NCBI RefSeq assembly: GCF_900169275.1
Contig: NZ_FXZC01000003.1
Coordinates: forward strand, 496,001-560,000
Direction: 5' to 3'
Source of the DNA: Brevibacterium casei CIP 102111
GTDB lineage: Bacteria > Actinomycetota > Actinomycetes > Actinomycetales > Brevibacteriaceae
Length of the DNA: 64,000 bases
The notes beneath the pieces were generated by a model, which worked only from the letters and a program-made list of their open reading frames with translations, ran no database searches and was not told the DNA's origin. Both the position numbers and the translations under genes were made by a program. Below, piece after piece: positions 33,198 through 40,548 of this stretch. Position 1 is the first letter of the stretch. Each line of letters begins with the position of its first letter.

Positions 33198-34406
33198 ATG
33201 AGCGATGCCCCTGTGCCCCGCAGCACGTACAAGTTCGCCGTCTTCGCGCTCGCGATCGGCGCCTTCGGCATCGGCGTCACCGAGTTCGCGACGATGGGTC
33301 TGCTGCCGCACATCGCCGCGGAACTCGACATCACCGTCCCCGAGGCGGGGCACGCTGTCTCGCTCTACGCCCTCGGCGTCGTCGTCGGGGCACCGCTCAT
33401 CACGACGATCGCCGCCCACATGGACCGAAAGACGCTCCTGCTCTGCCTCATGGGCCTCTTCGCTTTCGGCAACGTCGCCTCGATGCTCGCGCCGAACGCG
33501 GCGACGTTCAACATCGCCCGCTTCGTCAGCGGCCTGCCCCACGGCGCCTACCTCGGCATCGGTGCGATCGTCGCCGCCTCTCTCGTGCCCGCGGGTCGGC
33601 GCGGACGGGCGATGGCGCGCGTCATGCTCGGCCTGACGATCGCGAACATCGTCGGCGTCCCCGTCGCCGCGGCGCTCGGCAACGCCTTCGGCTGGCGCAG
33701 CGCCTACGCCCTCGTCGCCGCCCTCGGCGTCCTCACCGTCATCATGGTCGCCATCGCCGTGCCGAAGGTGCGGCTGAGCCAGGCGCCGTCTGCCCGCGGG
33801 GAGATGAAGGCCCTGGCGAGGCCGCAGATCATCCTCACCCTCGTCGCCGGCTCCGTCGGCTTCGGCGGCATGTTCGCCGTCTACACCTACATCACCCCGA
33901 CGATGACCGAGGTCGCCCACGTCCCCAGCACCGCGATCCCCTGGGTGCTCGCCGTCTACGGCCTCGGGATGACTGCGGGCTCCCTCATCGCCGGGCCACT
34001 CGTCGACAAGTCGATCGAGCGCTCCGGGGTCGCCGGCATGGTCCTCTCGGCGATCGTGCTCTCGATCTTCGGTGCGTTCACGCAGATCGCGGCGATCGCG
34101 ATCGTCGCCCTCTTCTTCATCGGCATCGCCGGTTCGATGATCACCACGGCCCTGCAGATGCGACTGCTCCGCGACTCGACCGATGCCCCGAGCCTGGCGG
34201 CGGCGATGAACCATGCCGCGTTCAACCTCGCCAACGCCCTCGGCGCGTGGCTCGGCGGCATCGTCATCACCGCGGGCCTCGGCTACCGGGCGCCGGCCTG
34301 GGTGGGGGTCGGCCTCTGCCTCGCCGGACTCATCGTCCTCGGCATCGCGATCGCCCTGCGCCGAGGCGGCACCGACACCTCCCACCGGACGAAGCTCGAC
34401 GTCTGA
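33198..34406 (+). CDS. MFS transporter, DHA1 (AraJ-like) family
   Basis: A 402-residue twelve-helix exporter. The start FAVFALAIGAFGIGVTEFATMGLLP is highly typical of the AraJ/YdhP/CmlA-like DHA1 group, with the acidic residue of helix 1 in GVTEF. The RHGTKR-like loop is replaced by AAHMDRKTLL, again usual for this group. These proteins export sugars or drugs; no substrate can be assigned. AGAGGAC precedes ATG 33198. Two copies of a CCTCGGCGAGG palindrome follow the stop within 60 bases. Confidence 0.87.
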   Translation: MSDAPVPRSTYKFAVFALAIGAFGIGVTEFATMGLLPHIAAELDITVPEAGHAVSLYALGVVVGAPLITTIAAHMDRKTLLLCLMGLFAFGNVASMLAPNAATFNIARFVSGLPHGAYLGIGAIVAASLVPAGRRGRAMARVMLGLTIANIVGVPVAAALGNAFGWRSAYALVAALGVLTVIMVAIAVPKVRLSQAPSARGEMKALARPQIILTLVAGSVGFGGMFAVYTYITPTMTEVAHVPSTAIPWVLAVYGLGMTAGSLIAGPLVDKSIERSGVAGMVLSAIVLSIFGAFTQIAAIAIVALFFIGIAGSMITTALQMRLLRDSTDAPSLAAAMNHAAFNLANALGAWLGGIVITAGLGYRAPAWVGVGLCLAGLIVLGIAIALRRGGTDTSHRTKLDV

Positions 34407-34421
34407 GGCGGACCCGGACCC

Positions 34422-34459
34422 CCGCCTCGGCGAGGGAGGGGACGACCACCTCGGCGAGG
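34422..34459. repeat. Pair of CC(G/A)CCTCGGCGAGG palindromic motifs
   Basis: Copies at 34422-34435 and 34446-34459, both in the spacer after the MFS stop. The second, with flanking GACGACC, matches 36080-36098 over nineteen bases. See the finding on the dispersed CGCCGAGGYGG motif. Confidence 0.6.
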
Positions 34460-34615
34460 GAAGGATTCTGACCCGAAATACTCGGACATCAGAACAATCT
34501 CATTTTCCGGGACGATTACTGTGCACTCCCTGAGACGGGCGTACTGTCGGTCCGTCCGACACGAGCACCACCGCCCGTGCCTTCCTCTCATCACCACCGC
34601 GGAGCACACGAGAAC

Positions 34616-36043
34616 ATGTCCACTGAAACACAGCCCGGCGCGGAGTCGGCAGCGGAGTCCGACCGGATCGCTGCGACCCGGAAGAACAACACCCGAGGCA
34701 AGGTCCTCTCGGCCTCGATGGTCGGCACGACGATCGAGTTCTTCGATTTCTACGCGTACGCGACCGCCTCATCGCTCGTCTTCCCCGCCCTCTTCTTCCC
34801 CAATCAGACGTCGACGACGCAGATGCTCAGCTCGTTCGCGATCTTCGGCGTCGCCTTCGTCGCCCGCCCCGTCGGGTCGATCATCTTCGGCCACTTCGGC
34901 GACCGGGTGGGGCGGAAGAAGACGCTCATCGCGTCCCTGCTCATCATGGGCATCGGCACGTTCCTCATCGGCCTCCTGCCCACGGCCTCGACGCCGGGCT
35001 GGGTCGTCCTCGCCCCGCTCTTCCTCGTCCTTCTGCGCTTCAGCCAGGGTGTCGGACTCGGCGGCGAATGGTCGGGTGCAGCACTCCTCGCCACGGAGAA
35101 CGCGCCTCCGGGCAAGCGCGCGATCTGGGGGACATTCCCGCAGCTCGGTGCCCCCGTCGGCTTCATCCTCGCGAACCTCCTCTTCGTCGGGCTGAGCACG
35201 TGGATCTCACCCGAGGCGTTCCTGTCGTGGGGTTGGCGCATCCCGTTCCTGCTCTCCGCCCTCCTCGTCGCCGTCGGCCTCTATGTCCGCCTCACCCTCA
35301 TGGAGACCCCGGCGTTCCAGCTCGTCGAGGCGCGCCAGCAGATCTCGCGCGCCCCGATCGGCCGCGTCTTCACCGGCAGCTGGCTGCCGCTGCTGCTCGG
35401 CACGTTCATCATGCTCGCGACCTACGTCATCTTCTACTTCATGACCGCGTTCACGCTCACGTACGGCACCTCGCCCGCGACCGTGGGTCAGGCAGAGGCA
35501 GCCGCCGAGGCGGCCGGGAAGCCCTTCGATCCCGCGGGCTTCGTCGCGGGGCTGGGGTATGCGAAGAACGAGTTCCTCACCTATCTCATCATCGGCGTCG
35601 TGTTCTTCGGCATCTTCACCGTCGTCTCCGGTCCGCTCGCCGAGCGGCTCGGACGCCGGAAGATGCTCATGGGGGTCACCGTCCTCATCGCCGCCTACGG
35701 GTTGAGCGTCAATGCGCTCTTCAACGCCGGCACCGTCGGCGTCGTCGCCGCCCTCATCATCGGCTTCACCCTCATGGGCCTGACCTTCGGACCGATGGCC
35801 GCATACCTGCCCGAACTCTTCCCCGCCAACGTCCGCTACACGGGCTCGGCGGTGAGCTACAACATGGCCGGTGTCATCGGTGCCGGGCCCGCGCCGTTCG
35901 CGATGGTCGCCCTCTGGCAGGCCGAGGGCGGAACGATCCTCTGGTGCGGCCTCTACATCGTCGGCGCCGCGATCCTCACCCTCGTCGCGCTCTATTTTGC
36001 GAAGGAGACCGCGGACCTCGACATCGAGGCCGAACTGAGCTGA
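34616..36043 (+). CDS. MFS transporter, metabolite:H+ symporter (MHS) family
   Basis: A 475-residue symporter. It shows the MHS hallmarks: SMVGTTIEFFDFYAYATAS in helix 1, FGHFGDRVGRKKTL between helices 2 and 3, and RFSQGVGLGGEWSGAALLATENAPPGKRA in the helix 4-5 region. Related proteins import shikimate, proline/betaine, alpha-ketoglutarate or citrate. A ~55-residue insertion around residues 290-325 (AEAAAEAAGKPFDPAGF) lies in a periplasmic loop. ATG 34616 gives the shortest plausible N-terminus; the in-frame ATG at 34577 is possible. Substrate not determinable. Confidence 0.88.
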   Translation: MSTETQPGAESAAESDRIAATRKNNTRGKVLSASMVGTTIEFFDFYAYATASSLVFPALFFPNQTSTTQMLSSFAIFGVAFVARPVGSIIFGHFGDRVGRKKTLIASLLIMGIGTFLIGLLPTASTPGWVVLAPLFLVLLRFSQGVGLGGEWSGAALLATENAPPGKRAIWGTFPQLGAPVGFILANLLFVGLSTWISPEAFLSWGWRIPFLLSALLVAVGLYVRLTLMETPAFQLVEARQQISRAPIGRVFTGSWLPLLLGTFIMLATYVIFYFMTAFTLTYGTSPATVGQAEAAAEAAGKPFDPAGFVAGLGYAKNEFLTYLIIGVVFFGIFTVVSGPLAERLGRRKMLMGVTVLIAAYGLSVNALFNAGTVGVVAALIIGFTLMGLTFGPMAAYLPELFPANVRYTGSAVSYNMAGVIGAGPAPFAMVALWQAEGGTILWCGLYIVGAAILTLVALYFAKETADLDIEAELS

Positions 36044-36061
36044 GCCGGGCTGGGGCCCGGC
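36044..36061 (+). terminator. Short GC-rich hairpin after MHS transporter
   Basis: GCCGGGC (36044-36050) and GCCCGGC (36055-36061) form a perfect seven-base stem around TGGG directly at the stop codon. Confidence 0.5.
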
Positions 36062-36129
36062 AAGGATACGATTCGGCAACGACCACCTCGGCGAGGGCCG
36101 GGGAAACATGGGTGTGACACAGGACACGG

Positions 36130-36201
36130 TACGATTCTTCACAGATGCCGCCCAGGTTTGAGAGTCTGGGCGGCGCACACCCGCGTGACGCCGACGTCAC
36201 G
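36130..36201 (+). promoter_or_regulatory. Promoter and two-hairpin leader of the amino-acid ABC operon
   Basis: A TACGAT -10-like box (36130-36135) would place the transcript start near 36142. The leader then begins with a hairpin of nine perfect pairs (36147-36155 with 36166-36174, ten-base loop) and a second of seven perfect pairs (36184-36190 with 36195-36201, CCGA loop). The binding site GGGAGGAT follows and the ATG is at 36220. The structures match no riboswitch class I know. Confidence 0.5.
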
Positions 36202-36219
36202 GATGATCTGGGAGGATCC

Positions 36220-37056
36220 ATGAAACGACGCTTGACCATGGCCGCCGTGGCCGCCGGTGCCCTCTTCGCGCTCTCCGCCTGCGGCGGGGGCGGCTCGGAG
36301 TCGGATGCGGGGCCGACGGCTGAGGGCGGAGTCCCCGTCGTCAGCGAAGGACAGCTCACCGTCTGCTCCGACATCCCCTACGAACCGTTCGAGTTCGTCG
36401 AGAACGGGGAGAACGTCGGCTTCGACATCGACCTCGCGCAGGGCCTCGCCGACGACCTCGGTGTCGAGCTCAACGTCATCACCACGGCCTTCGAGGCCAT
36501 CCAGTCCGGCTCCGCACTCGACACCTCGCAGTGCGACATCGCGATCTCCGGCATGTCGATCACGGAGGACCGGAAGACGAAGATGGACTTCTCGGCCCCC
36601 TATCTCAAGGACAACCTCGGGCTCATGGCGACGAAGGAGTCCGGCATCAAGGGCATCGCCGACGTCAAGGGCAAGGAGGTCGGCGTCCAGCAGGCGACGA
36701 CGGGTGAGACGTACGCGAAGGACAACGGCGCGACCCCCGTCCAGTTCGAGGACTCGGGACTGATGACCCAGGCGATCCAAACCGGGCAGGTCGATTCGGT
36801 CATCGGCAACATCTCGATCATCTCGACGGCGGTCGCCGCCGATGACAAGCTCGTCTTCGTCGAGGAGTTCGACACGGGAGAGGTCCTCGGCGCCGCCGTG
36901 AAGAAGGGCAACAAGCCGATGCTCGACGCGTTCGAGAACACGATGCAGCGCCTGTACGAGGACGGGTCCTACGATCAGTCGGTCGACAAGTGGTTCGGCG
37001 ATGTCGCCGACGCGGCCCGGATTCCGGAAGCCGACCGCGGAGCCTCACAGGGCTGA
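36220..37056 (+). CDS. Polar amino-acid ABC transporter, substrate-binding lipoprotein
   Basis: A 278-residue SBP_bac_3 protein. MKRRLTMAAVAAGALFALSAC is a lipoprotein signal with lipobox LSAC, so it is anchored to the outer face of the membrane. The mature part starts with GQLTVCSDIPYEPFEF and carries GFDIDLAQGLA and MDFSAPYLKDNLGLM, typical of glutamine/glutamate/cystine/arginine binders. The first of three genes of a complete importer. A hairpin between this gene and the permease gene probably raises its level over the membrane parts. Confidence 0.93.
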   Translation: MKRRLTMAAVAAGALFALSACGGGGSESDAGPTAEGGVPVVSEGQLTVCSDIPYEPFEFVENGENVGFDIDLAQGLADDLGVELNVITTAFEAIQSGSALDTSQCDIAISGMSITEDRKTKMDFSAPYLKDNLGLMATKESGIKGIADVKGKEVGVQQATTGETYAKDNGATPVQFEDSGLMTQAIQTGQVDSVIGNISIISTAVAADDKLVFVEEFDTGEVLGAAVKKGNKPMLDAFENTMQRLYEDGSYDQSVDKWFGDVADAARIPEADRGASQG

Positions 37057-37065
37057 TGCACCCAC

Positions 37066-37105
37066 CTGGGGTCCGACCGGCGATCGTTCGCCGCTCGGAC
37101 CCCAG
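37066..37105 (+). terminator. Intra-operon hairpin between binding protein and permease
   Basis: CTGGGGTCCGA (37066-37076) pairs perfectly with TCGGACCCCAG (37095-37105); inside it CGGCGA and TCGCCG form a further six pairs around TCGT. Placed between the binding-protein gene and the permease, it likely acts as a partial terminator or mRNA stabiliser. Confidence 0.7.
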
Positions 37106-37201
37106 CCGTGTGCGGACCACCGGCGTCGCCCGACGCACCCGACCCGCCTTCGGCTCGAGCCCTGACCGATCTCAGGCCGAGCCCTGATCCTTGGAGACAC
37201 C

Positions 37202-37993
37202 TTGGCTCTCAGCGTGCGCCAGCGCGAACGGACATCGCGCGGCATCCAATACGCCATCCTCATCATCGCGGTCCTCGCCGCGGCGTTCTTCGCCGACTGG
37301 CAGACGATCTACCTCAAATTCTTCAACCCCGAGGTCATTGCCGCGCAATTCCCCGCGGTCATCACCACGGCACTGGTCAACACCCTCATCTACACCGCGC
37401 TCGGGTTCGTCCTCGCGCTCTCGCTCGGCATCCTGCTCGCGCTCATGAAGATCTCCTCGGTCGCCCCGTACCGGTGGATCGCGACAGCCTACATCGAGCT
37501 CTTCCGCGGCGTTCCCGCCCTCCTCGTCTTCCTCGCCTTCGGCTACGCGGTGCCCTACGCGTTCGGCATCCGCATGGACACGTACGTCACGGTCATGCTC
37601 GCGCTCGGCATCGTCGAGTCCGCCTACATCGCCGAGACGATCCGCGCCGGACTCCAGGCGGTGCCGAAAGGTCAGTACGAGGCCGCCCGATCACTGGGCA
37701 TGTCGCATACGAGGGCGATGGTCACGATCGTCATCCCGCAGGCGTTCCGGATCATCCTGCCGCCGCTGACGAACGAAATCATCCTCATGACGAAGGACTC
37801 CTCGCTCATCTACATCCTCGGGCTCACCGCGTCGCAGTACGAACTGACGAAGTTCGGCCGGGAGGCGATCTCGAATCCCGAGGCGGGCCTCACCCCGCTC
37901 GTCGTCGCCGGCGTCTGCTACCTCGTCATCACCGTTCCGCTCGGGCTGCTGGCCAGACGGTTCGAATCCCGCACCGCGAAGATCAAGAAGTAG
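37202..37993 (+). CDS. Polar amino-acid ABC transporter, permease
   Basis: A 263-residue HisM/GlnP-type permease. It has one N-terminal helix, then the His/Glu/Gln/Arg/opine TRAP-like region beginning ITTALVNTLIYTALGFVLALSLGILLAL. The EAA loop is EAARSLGMSHTRAMVTIVIPQAFRIILPPLTNE, which docks on the ATPase. The start is TTG 37202 with CTTGGAGA upstream. A single permease gene means a homodimer in the membrane. The stop is six bases before the ATPase start. Confidence 0.92.
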   Translation: MALSVRQRERTSRGIQYAILIIAVLAAAFFADWQTIYLKFFNPEVIAAQFPAVITTALVNTLIYTALGFVLALSLGILLALMKISSVAPYRWIATAYIELFRGVPALLVFLAFGYAVPYAFGIRMDTYVTVMLALGIVESAYIAETIRAGLQAVPKGQYEAARSLGMSHTRAMVTIVIPQAFRIILPPLTNEIILMTKDSSLIYILGLTASQYELTKFGREAISNPEAGLTPLVVAGVCYLVITVPLGLLARRFESRTAKIKK

Positions 37994-37999
37994 GTGGAC

Positions 38000-38782
38000 A
38001 TGTCGACCACATCGAATCCGGCAGAGAACATCCATGCCGAGGGCTGCACGATCACCGGCCTCCACAAGTCCTACGGCGACGTCGAGGTGCTCAAGGGCAT
38101 CGACCTCGAGGTCGAGCCCGGACAGGTCGTCTGCCTCATCGGCCCCTCAGGGTCGGGCAAGTCGACGCTGCTGCGCTGCGTCAACCTCCTCGAACAGCCC
38201 AATGCGGGCACGATCACCGTCGCCGGCTACGACGCAACGGACCCCGACGTCGAGATCAACAGCCTCCGCCGCCACGTCGGCATGGTCTTCCAGGCGTTCA
38301 ACCTCTTCCCCCACCTCACCGTTGTGGACAACTGCACGATCTCGCAGCGCCGAGTGCTGCGGCGCGGCAAGGCGGAGGCGGAGAAGGTGGCGCGTGAGAA
38401 GCTCACGCAGGTCGGTCTCGCCGAACTCGCCGACCGCTACCCCGACCAGCTCTCCGGCGGTCAGCAGCAGCGCGTCGCGATCGCCCGGGCGCTCGCAATG
38501 GACCCGAACCTCATGCTCTTCGACGAGCCCACCTCGGCGCTTGATCCGGAGACCGTGGGCGATGTCCTCCTCGTCATGCGCAGCCTCGCCGAGGCGGGGA
38601 TGACGATGGTCGTCGTCACCCACGAGATGGAGTTCGCCCGGCAGGTCGCCGACCGCGTCGTCTTCATGGACGGCGGCGTCGTCGTCGAGGAGGGTCCCGC
38701 GCGCGAGGTCATCGGCAACCCCCAGCACGAGCGCACGAAGCACTTCCTCTCCCGAGTCCTCCACCCGGGGCAGTTGGAGTGA
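38000..38782 (+). CDS. Polar amino-acid ABC transporter, ATP-binding protein
   Basis: A 260-residue GlnQ-type ATPase. Walker A is GPSGSGKST, the Q-loop [12 protein letters not shown], the signature [15 protein letters not shown], Walker [15 protein letters not shown] and the H-loop [11 protein letters not shown]. All are intact. ATG 38000 is preceded by TAGGTGG; a GTG at 37994 would add two residues. Completes the importer with the two upstream genes. A long palindrome follows the stop. Confidence 0.94.
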   Translation: MSTTSNPAENIHAEGCTITGLHKSYGDVEVLKGIDLEVEPGQVVCLIGPSGSGKSTLLRCVNLLEQPNAGTITVAGYDATDPDVEINSLRRHVGMVFQAFNLFPHLTVVDNCTISQRRVLRRGKAEAEKVAREKLTQVGLAELADRYPDQLSGGQQQRVAIARALAMDPNLMLFDEPTSALDPETVGDVLLVMRSLAEAGMTMVVVTHEMEFARQVADRVVFMDGGVVVEEGPAREVIGNPQHERTKHFLSRVLHPGQLE

Positions 38783-38797
38783 GGCGTCGGTGTCGCC

Positions 38798-38863
38798 GAG
38801 CGGACCTGTTGCGGGCGAGGGGACCGGCCCGGAGCGGTCCCCTCGCCTCGAAGCAGTCCGCTC
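38798..38863. repeat. Long palindromic element, copy A
   Basis: Outer arms GAGCGGAC (38798-38805) and GTCCGCTC (38856-38863) flank a perfect inner stem GCGAGGGGACC (38815-38825) with GGTCCCCTCGC (38836-38846). It lies between the ABC ATPase gene and the phosphatase-like gene. Shares its core with copies B and C. Confidence 0.8.
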
Positions 38864-38873
38864 AAGGGACGCT

Positions 38874-39377
38874 GTGACCACCTGGGAGGCCACGCAGCCG
38901 GGCGTCCTCGAGCTGCCGTCGGGTCGCCTGGTTCGCGGGCGCTCGCTCGCACGCTCTGGTGGCGTCGGAGGCTCAGGCGGCTCAGGGCCGGCGGACTTCG
39001 AGCTCATCCTGCTCGGCACGCGCCGGGAGTTCGAGGCGCGGACGAGCGGAGGGGTCGGCGGTGCGGTGGACGGAGGTCGAGCGTTGACGGAGTACCGCTG
39101 GGTGAGGTGGCCTGACTTCCGCCTGCCGCGCGACCATGGAGAAGCCGCTGCCGCTTTCACCGAGGCGTGGACCCGGTCGCTGTCCGAGCGCGTCGGCGGC
39201 GCGTGCCTCGGCGGCCGCGGTCGGACAGGCACCGCGCTGGCGTGCATCGCGATCCTCGACGGGGTCCCGCCCGCCGAGGCGGTCGCCTTCGTCCGCGAGC
39301 ACTACGACCCCCGCGCGGTCGAGACGCTGTGGCAGCGCCGCTACGTCGAGCGCTTCAGCCCCGAGAGTACCTGTTAG
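38874..39377 (+). CDS. Protein-tyrosine-phosphatase-like protein
   Basis: A 167-residue protein with a CX5R loop: Cys111-LGGRG-Arg117 followed by TGTALACIAILDGV, and the WPDFRLP segment at 79-85 that supplies the general acid Asp in this fold. The residue before Cys111 is Ala, not the usual His, so activity may be altered. A Gly-rich stretch (SGGVGGSGGSG, residues 28-38) is unusual. The end, PRAVETLWQRRYVERF, is typical of actinobacterial relatives. GTG 38874 is preferred: an in-frame ATG at 38790 would put palindrome copy A inside the protein. The stop codon lies in palindrome copy B. Confidence 0.72.
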   Translation: MTTWEATQPGVLELPSGRLVRGRSLARSGGVGGSGGSGPADFELILLGTRREFEARTSGGVGGAVDGGRALTEYRWVRWPDFRLPRDHGEAAAAFTEAWTRSLSERVGGACLGGRGRTGTALACIAILDGVPPAEAVAFVREHYDPRAVETLWQRRYVERFSPESTC

Positions 39378-39417
39378 CGGCGAGGGGACGAGCAGGAAGC
39401 GGTCCGCTCGCCGCTAA
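39374..39417. repeat. Long palindromic element, copy B (shared stop codons)
   Basis: TTAGCGGCGAG (39374-39384) and CTCGCCGCTAA (39407-39417) are perfect arms; inside, GGAC and GTCC extend the pairing. The TAG of each arm is the stop codon of the convergent gene that enters it, so one palindrome ends both genes and could terminate both transcripts. Confidence 0.8.
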
Positions 39418-40397
39418 CCGGTCCGCTGAGTGACACTGAGGCTTGCAAGTGCATCAAGTTCCTCTCTGATCTGCCGGAACGGCTGGGCGCGGAAGAGGTC
39501 TCCCCACACGAGGTTGAACACCCGCAGCCCGGAGTTGAGCAGCTTCATGTGCCGTTCATGGTTCTTCGCACTCGCCTGATCAGGCCCGCCCTCGTTGAGG
39601 AAGTACTTGCCCAGCCCGTGGAACTCGACGGCGAGCGGCAGAGTCTCGTGGCGGAAGTCGTTGCGGGCGATCCAGGAGCCGTTGGCATCGTACGAGTCGA
39701 CCTGCGGAACCATGCCGGTGATCCCTAAGCGGTGGAACTTCACCGCGCACAGTGACTCACCTGCAGACTCGTACAAGGGACTCGCGAGCTCGACTGCCCT
39801 CCGTGCAACCGCGCAGCCGCGCGTGCGCGGCCGGATCCCGCTCTGCAGGGAGCTCCTGTCGATTCTCCCTTCACGCAGAGCCTGAGAGATCAGAGGCACC
39901 GAAGTCTCCAGCGGATAGTCGTGAGCGAGGTCGAGCAGCGTGCGTCGCATAGCCGTCACCGGCAGATCCCCGACACGGTCCTTCTCGTCATCCCGCAGTG
40001 TCCGCTGGTGGCAGATGCACCTGGTCGTGACCCGGTGGAAGTTGGGTCGAATGATCTCCATTGCGCTCGCTGCCGGGAAGGCGGGATCGAGCCCGTGGAT
40101 GATGGCAGCGGAGATGTGCGAGAAGACGGCATCGGGAAGGAGCTCCCCTGCGTATGAGCGCACGAGGATCTTCAGCTGCTCAGTGTTGTCGCGGATGTCA
40201 TCGAACTGCTGGGGGTAGGGCCGGCCGGTCTCCACGTGGAGGTCATGGAGCACAGCGTGCTCATCATTCGCGCACTCCTCCCACAGCACGAAGTGGCCTC
40301 GTCTCACCTGTTTCGCACAGCAGTCCAGGAGTTCGCGCAGACGGGAGTCGGCGAACCCGAGATCCCGCAGTTCCTTCGAACTGAAGACTGTGACCAT
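39414..40397 (-). CDS. AbiEi/DUF559-like protein (possible Vsr-type nuclease fold)
   Basis: A 327-residue protein resembling the numerous actinobacterial proteins annotated as AbiEi-antitoxin or DUF559 domain proteins. Middle region: AVFSHISAAIIHGLD and VTAMRRTLLDLAHDYPLETSVPLISQALREG, as in AbiEi relatives. C-terminal region: ESLCAVKFHRLGI...AVEFHGLGKYF...HERHMKLLNSGLRVFNLVWGDLF, similar to the very-short-patch-repair nuclease fold with Glu and Asp/Glu candidates. There is no AbiEii-like nucleotidyltransferase beside it. Codon use is less biased to G/C third positions than in neighbours, and it is bounded by palindromes B and C, hinting at separate acquisition. Confidence 0.6.
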   Translation of the reverse strand: MVTVFSSKELRDLGFADSRLRELLDCCAKQVRRGHFVLWEECANDEHAVLHDLHVETGRPYPQQFDDIRDNTEQLKILVRSYAGELLPDAVFSHISAAIIHGLDPAFPAASAMEIIRPNFHRVTTRCICHQRTLRDDEKDRVGDLPVTAMRRTLLDLAHDYPLETSVPLISQALREGRIDRSSLQSGIRPRTRGCAVARRAVELASPLYESAGESLCAVKFHRLGITGMVPQVDSYDANGSWIARNDFRHETLPLAVEFHGLGKYFLNEGGPDQASAKNHERHMKLLNSGLRVFNLVWGDLFRAQPFRQIREELDALASLSVTQRTG

Positions 40398-40466
40398 AAG
40401 TCATTAATCTACAGCAAACAACATCAAACGGTCCAGAGAGTGGTGACACTTCATTGCTGTTGTACG

Positions 40467-40536
40467 CCGAGCGGACTGCTCCGCGGCGAGGGGACGAGCT
40501 CTAGGCAGTCCCCTCGCCGCGCAGTGGTCCCCTCGG
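40467..40536. repeat. Long palindromic element, copy C
   Basis: Perfect 14-base arms CGCGGCGAGGGGAC (40482-40495) and GTCCCCTCGCCGCG (40508-40521) with flanking CCGAG/CTCGG arms (40467-40471, 40532-40536). It lies in the 151-base spacer between the AbiEi-like gene start and the GMC oxidoreductase stop. Confidence 0.8.
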
Positions 40537-40548
40537 TACCAGCGGCAC

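Noticed and set aside
39414..40397. AbiE toxin-antitoxin system
   Set aside because: No AbiEii-type nucleotidyltransferase or other toxin candidate adjoins; the gene stands alone on its strand.
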